This document shows positions 23,301-32,744 of a stretch of DNA of 64,000 bases, piece by piece. The first letter of the stretch is position 1, and each line of letters starts with the position of its first letter. Made by a program: the position numbers and the translations under genes. The DNA is from Leuctra nigra (lineage: Eukaryota; Arthropoda; Insecta; Plecoptera; Leuctridae): contig OW203762.1 of the NCBI GenBank assembly GCA_934045905.1, positions 9,880,647 through 9,944,646 on the forward strand. Direction: 5' to 3'. The notes below the pieces were generated by a model. It was not told the origin of the DNA, ran no database searches, and was given only the letters and a program-made list of their open reading frames with translations.

Positions 23301-23427
23301 AGAAAGATGGAATGAGTTGGTGGAGCGGCAGGTGGAGGAATCAGAGGAGAGCGAAGACGATGAGGAAGAAGACGACGGGGAAGAAGTTGGAATGGCCGGC
23401 CGACTTCGGCATCCCAGGAGGCCCTAG
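20311..23427 (+). CDS. RTE-like ORF2, copy 1: endonuclease and reverse transcriptase
   Basis: A 1038-residue protein starting at the ATG within the ORF1 overlap, in the -1 frame. The AP-endonuclease domain shows GTLNIVTL, LSETKWKG, IGDFNAMVG, SVIDYVCV and ISDHRLLV. The reverse transcriptase shows NYRGITIISQAAKIYEKIL, QYGFRRGRSTIDL, VFLDLEKAYDRLP, GLKQGSVLSPTLF and FIYADDIMIW. The C-terminus carries RLRWFGHMKRM and AGRPRTKWMDSIEEDV, typical of RTE-like elements, then an acidic tail. All catalytic residues I can recognise are present, so the copy may be competent. RTE versus RTEX subclade is not resolved by eye. Confidence 0.88.
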   Translation: MDSVEAGFSDKLVFKENIVGRRKRQDNKGRTLDNNEKKISRRRRRQYLLKIGTLNIVTLTNNIEQIVDLMIDKNLDVLGLSETKWKGAGEKILRGGYKLMWSGGETGKSGVGFVVSSAYKEKVLEIERRSDRLIKMKLAIDKNIVELVQVYAPQTLRPKEEKDKFWEELEDLVELKDVLIIGDFNAMVGMDRTGCELVLGPHGWGRTNVEGKKMIEWCSSLNLKIANTWFVKKKDKMITRVGRGQNGTVLESVIDYVCVSRSMDRYLLDVEAVSSGTVISDHRLLVTKMRVERRGKGNRNTGVKRIKTWKLQEEAVKEDFCRRITEQVPIGEIQDVEVEWYGFKSIMVAVAEEVCGRSSGKRKEKETPWWNKRVKAVVEEKKLAWMKKVHDNSEENVRAYKAAKILVKSIVEEEKRKTMEVLADKLERDYDGSKKMLYNMVGMRRRDNEVQSVMKLEDGTVTNKPEELKNIWRDYFKNLLKGDEEREDTDADVREVDAQLIGVNDRYVKEAPSRVEVKNVIKRMKNGKATGIDEINVEMLKAAGDEGAEWLRRVIHAAWMECKIPEDWGRGIITPIFKKGDRKLAGNYRGITIISQAAKIYEKILERRLMLYLEEKIREEQYGFRRGRSTIDLVFALRQLMESRWEEGSITRMVFLDLEKAYDRLPREMVWKCLKRKEVCGELIKKIKSTYKNSWSCVQCSVGRTEWFQVNEGLKQGSVLSPTLFGVVMDEMVREVENDEVEGRDSKTFIYADDIMIWSESEDEIQLKVDKWNCVTEKYGLHISREKSETLCMDRGKKARCKIGIQGAMLQEREEFKYLGSVVTRDGKVEREIKKRRAAAESFYQCVRKLLWKEGIPMRCKLLIYKLYYIPILTYGAVTWPMGRREIAEIQASQMKFLRGVAGVTKLDKIRSKKIRQDLGVEKLSLKISRERLRWFGHMKRMGEERIPRREFEKGRQVKKKKAGRPRTKWMDSIEEDVAERGEDWRRVEGEKWWEDVERWNELVERQVEESEESEDDEEEDDGEEVGMAGRLRHPRRP

Positions 23428-23657
23428 AAGAAGGTGGAGCTACCTCCACCCCCCAACCCGACTTTAGTTGGATGGGGTATAATTAATTGTTAATTAATTG
23501 ATATAATAAAAAAAAATTATTTATTTCACAGCCATTTGTTCACATCTTTTTTTAAAATTTAATGTATAAATGTTGTCAATAGAATAAATAACAGGTTAAA
23601 AAAGTACATAAATTCATAATACACCACAAAACGCTAATAAGCTTGGTAAAAACAAGG

Positions 23658-26555
23658 TTAGAATGCATGATCCATGAATTCGTCGGTTGAGTAGAAAGAT
23701 CCTTCCAACAGCATGATTTTGAGTTCCCTTTTAAATACATCACTTGTCTTGGAGTTTTTTATTGTTTCTGGGATTTTATTATAAAATTTCCGACCCATTT
23801 GTAATACACCCTGTGATGACAGCTTTAGTTTACAATAATTGTGCTGAAGGTCGTTCACTCTCCTCGTGTTATGCACATCTGGATTACCTGTATTGAAGAG
23901 GTTCAGATTGTTTCTTACAAAAATACAAGTGTTAAAAATATATATACAGGGTAGTGTCAAAATTCGCAAGTCCCGAAATAACTGCCTACAAGAATCTCTA
24001 GGCCCCCGCCTCATCATCTGCCTGACAATTCTCTTTTGGGCAATAAACACACGCTTGCTTGATGTCGTTGCGCCCCAAAACACTATACCGTATGACATGA
24101 TGCTTTGCGCCAGGGCGAAATAGACAGTTCTCACTACAGCTGTGGAACATTGGTTTGCCAAAGTCCTTATCAAATATCCAATTCTCGCCATTTTAGATAC
24201 TAGTTCGGTTGTATGAGGAATCCACTTTAGTTCGTGGTCGATAGTGATGCCGAGAAACTTGGTGGTTTGGGAAGTCGCCATGTTGATGTTAGGCAGTTGC
24301 CGGTTTCCTCTAGCAGAGAAGACCATCACTTGGGTCTTCTCAGGGTTTAGAGTTAGGCTATTGTTCTCAAACCACACTTTCAGCTGGTTTGTTATAGCTT
24401 TAATGTCTTCGCTGAGGTCTTCCAACGACGACGATTCTACAACCGCCGTAGTGTCGTCGGCATATTGGACCACGCTCCCATTGACGTCTGAGATGGTAAC
24501 ATAAGGTCCGAGGTCGTTAACAAGCATACTGAATATGAGAGGACCAAGGATTGACCCCTGCGGCACTCCACAGGTTATGGTTTCCCAGTTTGACTGCCCA
24601 CCATTGTGGACAATCACTTTTTGTGCTCGGTTCTTCAAGTATGACTCGAACCACCGTCCCAGCACTCCACTCACCCCATAACACTGCAGTTTTCTCAATA
24701 CCAGATCGTGTTGAAGCGAGTCGAAAGCTTTCGACAGATCACAGAAAATCGCACCAGCATGCTGTTTGTTTTCTAGTATTCTAGTTATGTTGTTAATAAG
24801 TCCGAAGGCCGCTGTGGTTGTCGAAAACCCAGGGCGAAAGCCGTGCTGGTGTTCAGAAACCATAGATGTCTTCTCAAGATGTCTGGAGAGTCTAATGTGC
24901 ATGAGCTTTTCCAACACCTTTGCAAACGACGGAAGCAATGCAATCGGTCTGTAATTGGAGCTGACTTTCTTGTCCCCCTTCTTAAGAATTGGCTTGATAA
25001 TTGCTCTCTTCATTTTAGCGGGGAATACTCCGGTAGAAATTGAGCTGTTGATCACGTCAGCAAGTGGGGCTGCAATCATCCCTGCGCATTTTTTTAGGAG
25101 GCTCATCGGCACCTCATCCCATCCCACTGACGACTTTGATTCGAAACCTTTTAATATATTGATTATTTCGGGCGCCGTAACCTCTTCAGGAACAAACGCG
25201 GCGGCGTCCTGCGGCCAGACTGTCTTGAGCTGACGAACGCACTCGTCGGTGGTTCTGCGTGAACTCTGGTCGGCACCTATCGACACGAAATATTTGTTAA
25301 GTGCTGTGGCGACATCGTGCGGATGATCAATGTGAGCGTCTCCCGTTGTCAAGACGATGGGCTCGGGTTCCTTTCTCTCGGTGCCCGTTAATTTCTTTGA
25401 GAGTTTCCATAAGGTGGCACTTTTGTTGTTGGAATCACGTATCATTCGTGAGTTGCACTCTATCTTTGCAGCTCTTATGTTAACCTTAATTTTCTTTTTC
25501 AGGTTCGTTAGCTCAATCTTCATCTGTGGTGAAATTCGTAGCCTTAAGGCTAAACTTAGGTCTCTACGTCTCTTACAATCGGATCTGATTTCCGGCGTAA
25601 TCCATGCCTTCGAAATCTGTTGACGCCTCGAGTGTGATGGTTTCCTGGGGAAGAATTCTTCCAGCGTAAGCAGAAATATGCGCAGGAATGCGTCATACTT
25701 CTTATCCGTGCAACTTTCCATGTAAACTGGAGACCAGTCAACGTTGCCAATAGCCAGGGTAAACTCTTCAATAGCCTTGTTTTGAAACCTTCTCCTGAAA
25801 GGCTTGTTATTGTTATTCCCGGTGTTGGATTTTATGATACTAGTACCCGCTGAGATTTTTATTAGCTGCCCAGCATGATCGGACAGTCCCGGGTCAATAA
25901 TCGTCAAATCCACAAGGTATTCCCAGTTAGTTATTACTAGGTCGATCGTGGACGTACAAGTCGGAGTGGTTCTAGTTGGACCGCCCTTCATGATCCAGAA
26001 TCCGTATGCCGACACTACTTCCTCCAGCGTAGAATTAAGCTTAGGATCTTGGATGTTTACATTCATGTCACCACATAATACCACTCTCTTTTTTGATTTA
26101 GAGATTTTATGCAGTAAAGCCTCCAGATACTCTAGAAAAGGCTGAAAGGTGGCGAGTTCGGGGGCTCTGTAAATAGCGACCAGGACAAAGGATGGATCCG
26201 TCTTAATTTCCACCGCACAAGCTTCAAAAACACTCTCTTTTGAGATGATGTCGGAAATTTCGGCATACAGCAACGCAGTTGGCTTATTCCTAACGTATAT
26301 GCATGAGCCTCCCCCAGCCTTGTTTGATCTTGAGTAATTACTAGCCAAACTAAAGTCATTTATAACTATACCCTGATCGCGGCAGATAGGCATCCAGTGT
26401 TCAGTCAAGCACAATATATCTACCGAGACATGAAGCGTGTCAAGAAAAATCTCGAGTTCTTCTACATTTTTGTCTAAACTACGAATATTCAAATGAAATA
26501 CGAATGGAAGTTGCGCAGGGATCGTACCTTTCGTATCTGTATCTTTCGTATCTAG
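23658..26555 (-). CDS. CR1-like ORF2: endonuclease and reverse transcriptase
   Basis: The frame is open from directly after the ORF1 stop (26556) down to 23658: 944 residues from the LNIRSLDKN segment plus 21 in-frame codons upstream. Endonuclease motifs: LNIRSLDKN, CLTEHW, CGDMNVNIQ, STIDLVITN and LSDHAGQLI. RT motifs: SNYRPIALLPSFAKVLEK, IFCDLSKAFDSLQHD, GVPQGSILGPLIFSMLVND and VQYADDTTAVV. There is no ATG between the ORF1 stop and the start of the endonuclease domain in this frame, so it is probably made by readthrough or by internal initiation. The protein would nick target DNA and prime reverse transcription. Confidence 0.88.
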   Translation of the reverse strand, partial: LDTKDTDTKGTIPAQLPFVFHLNIRSLDKNVEELEIFLDTLHVSVDILCLTEHWMPICRDQGIVINDFSLASNYSRSNKAGGGSCIYVRNKPTALLYAEISDIISKESVFEACAVEIKTDPSFVLVAIYRAPELATFQPFLEYLEALLHKISKSKKRVVLCGDMNVNIQDPKLNSTLEEVVSAYGFWIMKGGPTRTTPTCTSTIDLVITNWEYLVDLTIIDPGLSDHAGQLIKISAGTSIIKSNTGNNNNKPFRRRFQNKAIEEFTLAIGNVDWSPVYMESCTDKKYDAFLRIFLLTLEEFFPRKPSHSRRQQISKAWITPEIRSDCKRRRDLSLALRLRISPQMKIELTNLKKKIKVNIRAAKIECNSRMIRDSNNKSATLWKLSKKLTGTERKEPEPIVLTTGDAHIDHPHDVATALNKYFVSIGADQSSRRTTDECVRQLKTVWPQDAAAFVPEEVTAPEIINILKGFESKSSVGWDEVPMSLLKKCAGMIAAPLADVINSSISTGVFPAKMKRAIIKPILKKGDKKVSSNYRPIALLPSFAKVLEKLMHIRLSRHLEKTSMVSEHQHGFRPGFSTTTAAFGLINNITRILENKQHAGAIFCDLSKAFDSLQHDLVLRKLQCYGVSGVLGRWFESYLKNRAQKVIVHNGGQSNWETITCGVPQGSILGPLIFSMLVNDLGPYVTISDVNGSVVQYADDTTAVVESSSLEDLSEDIKAITNQLKVWFENNSLTLNPEKTQVMVFSARGNRQLPNINMATSQTTKFLGITIDHELKWIPHTTELVSKMARIGYLIRTLANQCSTAVVRTVYFALAQSIMSYGIVFWGATTSSKRVFIAQKRIVRQMMRRGPRDSCRQLFRDLRILTLPCIYIFNTCIFVRNNLNLFNTGNPDVHNTRRVNDLQHNYCKLKLSSQGVLQMGRKFYNKIPETIKNSKTSDVFKRELKIMLLEGSFYSTDEFMDHAF

Positions 26556-27878
26556 TCATTGTTGAGCTCTCTTCGATCTGCGTGGAAGTTTCATTGGTGA
26601 TGGAGAACCAGGTTCCCCTGGTTGCTCATCCACTGCTTTTGAGTTATACATTGTTATTAGGGAAGGCACCACTCTTTTTTTTAACTCACGTACGTCGGCG
26701 ATGTTTAATGACCGCGCCAATGGTGACGCCACACGTGAGTCTAGATCCTCTCGGTTTAAATAGTCCGGCTTCCCAGCGCTCGCAGTCGTTGGCGACGCCC
26801 TTAGGATCAGAATGTCTGGGTTGCCTCCCGCCCCTTGGACTGGTGCGACTGGAGTCCCGGTGCTCGTAGACGGAGACGTCGGCTGGATATCACCCGCCCC
26901 ATCGGCGGGGTTCGATGCCCCTATGGGCAAGCAGTGCGGTGTCTCGGTTTCCTGCGGCGATGGTGACGGCTGCGTCCTCGGAGGTGACGGCTGCGTCCTC
27001 GGAGGCGTCTCGGTGTTTGACGTCGGTGATGACGCCTGCGTCCACGGAGGTGACGGCTGCGTCCTCGGTGGCGACGCCAGCGTCCATTTTTCAGAATTAG
27101 AATTCACTGGTGGAGTGAAAAGGGTCAATGCGTCAATTGCGTCAGAGAGTGTGAAGCAAGAGAGCCGAGTATCTGGCGTGGCAGAAGATGTTGGTGAATG
27201 GGGAGGCAGTCCCGATGCGGCCAGCGTGGGCGAAGTAGTTGAAGGTCCCGGGGTCACGGGCAGGCGCGATGTAGACGTGTCATCTGGTATTAACGAATCA
27301 AATGCAGCAGTATTTGCATCATGATTATACAGAACTGGTAGACCATCTGTCAAGCTGAACGCGGTGAAGGTCGGTTGAGCATCAGGCGTGGCAGATGGAG
27401 ACGGAAACGGACGCGGCACCGATGTTGACAGCGTTGTAGATTGTTTTCCGATTTGATGAAGAGGTGACGTCACTTGCACAGATCGTGCTGTGGACGGCTC
27501 AGCGGTACGACGCACACTAGATACGAACACTCTCGACCGCACAGTAATGTGCGAGGCCGGTAACTTTGGTTGCGACATTGTATAAGGTCTGTTATTTCTG
27601 CTTCCGTCATTGTCAGTGTTGTTGTTTGTGAGGTTATTGCTGTAGACGTACCCGTGATTACTGTTATTATGATCGAGTCTATCGATGAATACTGGGGGTA
27701 CTCGTGCGTTGTTTACATTGGAGTTTACAGTTTGGGGCGCAGTAAGGAAAAATCTTAATTGAGAACTAAGTAAATCCACTTTATCACGCAATAGATGAAT
27801 TATAAAAGACTGGTCCGCCACTCGAATATTTAATAGAAAGTTCTGGGCTAGTAGAGTTTCATTGCTCGGCGTAGTCAT
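26556..27878 (-). CDS. CR1-like ORF1, low-complexity Pro/Ser/Thr-rich protein
   Basis: 440 residues starting with MTTPSNETLL. The N-terminal 50 residues are hydrophobic and helical (VADQSFIIHLLRDKVDLLSS) and could oligomerise. The middle is Asn-rich and the rest is Pro/Ser/Thr-rich, with short tandem repeats of the type PPRTQPSP encoded at about 26960-27075. No zinc knuckle, RRM or esterase motif is visible, which is unusual for a retrotransposon ORF1. It ends CAA CAA TGA CTA GAT, and the frame continues into ORF2 without another stop. Confidence 0.75.
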   Translation of the reverse strand: MTTPSNETLLAQNFLLNIRVADQSFIIHLLRDKVDLLSSQLRFFLTAPQTVNSNVNNARVPPVFIDRLDHNNSNHGYVYSNNLTNNNTDNDGSRNNRPYTMSQPKLPASHITVRSRVFVSSVRRTAEPSTARSVQVTSPLHQIGKQSTTLSTSVPRPFPSPSATPDAQPTFTAFSLTDGLPVLYNHDANTAAFDSLIPDDTSTSRLPVTPGPSTTSPTLAASGLPPHSPTSSATPDTRLSCFTLSDAIDALTLFTPPVNSNSEKWTLASPPRTQPSPPWTQASSPTSNTETPPRTQPSPPRTQPSPSPQETETPHCLPIGASNPADGAGDIQPTSPSTSTGTPVAPVQGAGGNPDILILRASPTTASAGKPDYLNREDLDSRVASPLARSLNIADVRELKKRVVPSLITMYNSKAVDEQPGEPGSPSPMKLPRRSKRAQQ

Positions 27879-28093
27879 TGTTTATAAAGTCACTTCGAAC
27901 GTACACTTGAACACAACACAACACTAGACTCGCAGAGAGACCTAGGCACAACCTACCCCGACGACGGACTGGACTCCGTCGTCGGGGATCCGTCGTCGGG
28001 GCGTTAAAATGATACCATTCATAAAGCCATGCTCACTGTATTATGCCAAATTAATTAGTTCGGCTACACATAATACTTAGAAATGTGATGAAT

Positions 28094-28290
28094 GTATGAA
28101 ATGCCTGAGATGGATCCACTTGCGTAAACGTGCAGACAAAAAGCTACAAGGACTCGCGGACATTAATCGTCACACGTATATGCTCTAAACATTTTCAAGA
28201 GGCTAATGGTCTCACGGATGAACATCCTGATCCATTTCCAGCAAATAAATATCAGAGTGAAGTGGTTAGTAGGGCACGTTCGCCCGGGGC
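28094..28290 (+). pseudogene. THAP-type zinc-finger fragment
   Basis: One frame reads RTLIVTRICSKHFQEANG followed by DEHPDPFPANKY. The CxxH of RICSKHF and the downstream proline-rich segment match the second half of a THAP finger as found in transposase-derived proteins. The first Cys pair is not found upstream in frame (a stop lies at about 28105), so this is either a fragment or a single exon. The open frame runs on to 28627 without recognisable content. Confidence 0.45.
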
Positions 28291-28666
28291 GCCAGGTCCA
28301 GAGGGGCCAGGTCCAGAGGGGCTAAAGTTTTTAGATATCATGGTCAAAATAGAAGAAAATATCACGAAAAGTAGTGCTAATAAAAGCTATAAAATCTTTA
28401 ATAAAGGTCTAGGGGGGCGCTTACGACCTCTTAGACTTGCAATTTACTATTTGTTTTCCCTAAATTTTACATTCATAATAATATTGTCACGATACATCGT
28501 GGTTTCGCAACCCGCGATCCATCCCTGCAAGATTGGTTGCATAACCATCAGGGACGACTGTGTAGCTGCCAGTGCACTTTATTCATGCCTGGTCAGCGGT
28601 ATTGATAGCCGCCGAACCAAGAGGTGATAGTCGGGGAGTCGGCGACAAGATCTAGCCAATACTTTA

Positions 28667-28870
28667 GGTCTTGATTTGAGAATATTTATGTACAAGGAAG
28701 TAAAATCGTCTTACATGTTATTTTCGCAGTTCTTTCATGCGTATAGATTAGTTCCAACAGATGTGTCCTTACTTATCTGATGAGGGACAATACGGACTTA
28801 ACTGAACCCTTTTTAGTGTCAAATTATTTATAATTCAAGTTGTGACGTCACAGGTATTCAGCCACCTTAA
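28667..28870 (+). repeat. Dispersed repeat, copy B
   Basis: Second copy of the repeat at 13121-13335, same orientation. It immediately precedes the Gypsy-like remnant. Confidence 0.7.
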
Positions 28871-28879
28871 GGATGCTGA

Positions 28880-30310
28880 GTGCAAGACCACCATTGCAGG
28901 GGTATCTCCCATCCCCCAGGATGGTTTCAGAGAGTTAAAAATCAGTTGAGCGTCATTATGCATGAATTAGTAGCACAAAAGGAAACTCTCGAAAGCGTCA
29001 TACAACAGCAGCACAACGTGACTCATTTTCAACATGAAAACCCATCCCAGCAATACCACGCGCGCGATGCTCTTCCAGCTGATCAGGGCAACTTTGAATA
29101 TCGTAAATTAACTTCTAATGGCAAACCTATTTGTTTCCTGTGCAACCAAGTAGGACATGTTGTTCGCCGTTGTCAACAGCTTGAGAAAGCCACGGAAGAC
29201 CTCTCCATTTTCAGGGATGATGAGCAGGAAAGTGCACTGCATTCGAAGATCGCATCTGTGAGAGTAATGGCTTCTGATTTTTCCAAAACACAAAATTTAC
29301 TGAGGGAACGAAAGATCGATCGGAAAATTTATTTAGAACATTTTCATGATTTTTACCCTTATGACCGAGATTCTTATGTACTTGAAACTTCACCAACCCC
29401 ATGTGAGATTGTTGTAATACGCGAACTCGGGTCATTGCAAGTCCTTGCTCAGGTCAATGGTCAAGAGGTCAAGACACTCGTAGACTCAGGAGCTGGGGTC
29501 AGTTGCATTGATCACTCATTGGTGAGTCATTTGGAGCACATCCCCGTCCCAGAACGGAAGTTAAGGGCTGCAAATTGTTTGGAACTCCAAGTTTTTGGAC
29601 GTGTTCATGTGTCCGTATGGTTATAGAGGACACATTATTAACGAATCTACGAATCTGTAACGAATCTTTCTGCCCATTGCATCCTAGCTAATGATTTTTT
29701 CCGCCAGCACGCCACTACAATTGATTTCAAAACGTGTTGTGTTTCGATTGAATCCACCGAGGGCGTTGTGTCAGTTCCATTTCACGACGACAGCCAGGAC
29801 CCGACACCCCAGCAAGTGTCATTGCCGATGACACCGATTCCATCTGACACGGTCTCGTCGTTGAATCATGTTCTCATTGAAGACTGCGGCGATGTTGTTC
29901 AAATTGTTACCACGCAGGACACGAGCGTAGCTGAAGAGGTTAGTTCAGATTGTAAAACGGACTGTAACAATTTTGACAATTTGACGATGGAACAAGACAT
30001 CAAGAATCTTTCCTCAAAGAGTCAGGACACGACGGGTTTTGCTGACTTGGATCTCTTTCCAGAGACATTGAAAGACGAGGACTGCCAAATTTTACAGCGT
30101 TACAAACCCACTTTACGTGCCAAAACACCGTTTTATAGTACTCCGTACCGCGTTGCTGTGAAAAAACGCACATTTCAAAAACGAGTTCGAGCTGTGTTTG
30201 ATAGCAAAATCATCAACTCTCCACGCAACAGCCCTCTCGCTTCAGTCAAGGAAAAGAGTTCATGGAACATCTCTGCAGATGATAGGGTGGTCGACCACTT
30301 GAAATTTGAT
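28880..30310 (+). pseudogene. Gypsy-type LTR retrotransposon gag-pol remnant
   Basis: 28880-29626 encodes a CCHC knuckle (CFLCNQVGHVVRRC) and an aspartic protease motif (LVDSGAGVSCID). After a break near 29626-29690 the sequence goes on with a protease C-terminal segment (ILANDFFRQHATTIDF). From 29768 it reads to a polymerase N-terminal segment (TPFYSTPYRVAVKKR, then INSPRNSPLAS). The reverse-transcriptase core, RNase H and integrase are absent. It is a disrupted, truncated polyprotein, and I could not find flanking LTRs. Confidence 0.7.
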
Positions 30311-30313
30311 GCA

Positions 30314-30540
30314 GCACGCCACTGGTTTCAGACTCTTATGTTTTTCTTTTTGTTGTACAGTTTCTTCGCGATTATTTCAGTGCTACATTGTTTGCAGCCG
30401 CACGCCACTGGGTTCAGTCATGTCCGTGTGTTGGTTTATTTTATGTAGTCTCTGTTTGACTATTTTAGTGCTACACTTTTTGTCGCACGCCACTGGTTCC
30501 GGTCCCATTTTTATTTGTTTCTGCTAATGTTTGTACAGGG
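30314..30540 (+). repeat. Three imperfect tandem units of about 85 bp
   Basis: Units start at GCACGCCACTGG (30314, 30400, 30485) and share CAGTGCTACA or TAGTGCTACA segments. They follow directly on the truncated polyprotein. Confidence 0.7.
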
Positions 30541-30817
30541 TTCCTGTAAATACATTATTCCATTGTTGTCTGATTAGATTAGTGTTCAGATTTCTGTTGT
30601 AGAAAATGGACGTCCCTCATTTTATGTTTTGTTTGCACACATGTTTGTTGTTGTTCGCTTGTGTGTGGGTATTTGCTGCTCTTTGCGCTCCACACACCAG
30701 CTATTGTTCTACAGGGGTGCTAACTACCATTGTAACTACCCCTGTATTGTAGTTACCAAGGAAATTTAGTCAAGCATTAACCAGTAGTTACCCCTCTCTG
30801 TATGAAATATATCTCTA

Positions 30818-31120
30818 TGATCTGATATTGTGTACACACATTAATATCATATGAGTGGTATACCAGGTATATTTTTTAAACGAGATCCTGTGATTTTTTT
30901 CAATTAACAAGGAACCGTTCAATCATAAAGGTTCAATCGATCAACTTAAAACATTGCATGGTTATTAGGACCAATATTTTTGGAGATTTTTATACAAGTC
31001 TGTGACGAAATTAAAAAATTTTGGCTTTTATTGACATTTTCGATGGACATAATTTCGGTTCGACGTGTTGCGCGTATCCGTGCTAGCTCATCAACGCTTT
31101 ACACAGATCGTTTTCCTAGT
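30818..31120 (-). repeat. CTAG-end dispersed repeat, truncated copy
   Basis: The end reads TCAACGCTTTACACAGATCG then TTTTCCTAGT; inner parts match 32935-33226 and the complement of 46504-46800. The GAGCGAGCG terminus is missing. Confidence 0.75.
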
Positions 31121-32744
31121 TAATTATAACAACACTATAAAAGTGTCATGTGTGGTTCTAGTCTATTTCATTATTAACAGTTGTTGCTACATCAAATTTC
31201 AAACCTGTACCAAAGATATTATGAACAACTCCCGTTTATTATATCTATGTCTGTATACCTCTAAAGGTATAGGTAGACAAGAACAATGTTTCTAAAAAAG
31301 TCAAATTTATCATGGCAAATTCTTCGTGACTACCCCCTCCGCCCCTTTCCTTAAGGTAGTACCTTCATTATACATATACAAAAAAAATCTTGAAATTACA
31401 AGTTCAGAAAACGTTTTCCTACTTTTCAACTATATAATTTAAGTATAAATGAATCATAAAATGTCATTTAACTTGCAACCCCTGTCGTATAGCGAGGTTT
31501 CAATTTATTGCCTTCCGAGAATGAACAAAACTGTAACACAGGACGTATAGGGAAATCATTTAGTTTTTGGTTGATAACTTTTAAAATAGCACACGTTGGT
31601 ATTGTTTTCAATTTTTTTCCTAATAGAATGTCCAACTATCTATCTAGAAATCAGTTTTTTGAAAAACGTTGAACCTCAGTGAAATTCAAAACTCAAAAAT
31701 AGCATGGAAATCGTCATGATTTTAATGGCCCCCATAAGACTACATGTTAAAAATAGGAATTTATAACTATAATATCTCAAAATGTAGACACGAGAAGTTG
31801 TTCATATTTCACAGTATCGTGTAAATAGTGGTTATTCATACCTCTGCCAAAAATAGGCTTATTTGGAATATATGAGACATCAGTTGTGCTACCTTAATAA
31901 AAGTGTCGTTTGCATCGGCATCCTGTTGAATTTAAATACTTGCACGGGACTTCAAAATATATTACTACTATATTCTCCTTGAAAAGGTTTTGAATCAGGA
32001 AATCATTGAAAACATGGAGTACGGAACGCCGTGGCGGTCGTCGATCAAGAGATTTACTTAAACGTATAAGTACGACCTCCTGACGGCAAAACATTGAAGA
32101 AGATCCAAATACACACAAAGATACTCCGTTTCTCATCCGTTGCTCGTCCGTCGCTCACACGGAGCGTTTTCGTGCCCGACGAAAAGTGACTACAATCGTA
32201 GAAGGTGCAAAGTTATGACAGTAAACGAAAAGGTTCAATTCATGGTCATGTCTTTACTGCATTTTCGACAATTGGAAAGTTATTTGATTCATTTTGTTCC
32301 TTTTAGAGTCCCAGAATCACCTTTAATTGTTGAAACTGTAAAAAAACGCCCTGCGGGGCAACATCTGGGGCGCTTCGTAAGAATATCAATAATAAGCTAG
32401 TAGGTAATTCAATGTATTATTTTCGGAGTAGAATTTGAATGTCACTCCTGCGGCTCCCATTATTATCTAATTTAATAATTTTTTGAAAATTGGATCCTTC
32501 AAAAGACCTCCAAGTTTTAAATAAGATTATTTTACCATAAATATCGTATTTAACACGTTATGGATCAAACCTTTACATCAAATAACACACTTTCTTTTGT
32601 ATCCAATTGTCTCCTTTCTTTCTGGATGTCAACAAAGATTCTTTGGTGTCAATTTGCTCTTGCATCACTTTATCTTCATTTCCAGGTCTTCTAACAATCT
32701 TGAATCTGCTCAGTTCCTCTTTTAACAACAAACATTCTTGGTTA
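31121..32744. other. Intergenic, no gene recognised
   Basis: AT-rich with no domains. Near 32140-32200 a segment (GTCGCTCACACGGAGCG, then TTTTCGTGCCCGACG) is the inverse of one at 49970-50020, so it is probably another repeat end. Confidence 0.4.

Larger units (their letters stand above)
19139..23516 (+). mobile_element. RTE-like non-LTR retrotransposon, copy 1
   Basis: ORF1 and ORF2 are both open and overlap by 58 nt. The 3' UTR is short (about 80 nt) and ends in a tract of nine A at 23508-23516. The 5' end is probably truncated or lost near the assembly gap, because ORF1 has no ATG where copy 2 has one. The 3' end abuts the 3' end of the oppositely oriented CR1-like element. Confidence 0.85.
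23517..28005 (-). mobile_element. CR1/Jockey-group non-LTR retrotransposon, near full length
   Basis: The minus-strand element contains a Pro/Ser/Thr-rich ORF1 and a complete ORF2 in the same frame. Its 3' end reads TGTGAAATAAATAA on the minus strand, the short-repeat type of end seen in CR1-like elements instead of poly(A). Its 5' end carries repeated CCCCGACGACGG blocks at 27956-28003. No inactivating change is visible except the in-frame UGA between the ORFs. Confidence 0.85.

Noticed and set aside
19162..23449. Several minus-strand open frames of 60-140 codons
   Set aside because: Antisense shadows of the RTE-like ORF1 and ORF2, whose motifs fix the coding strand.
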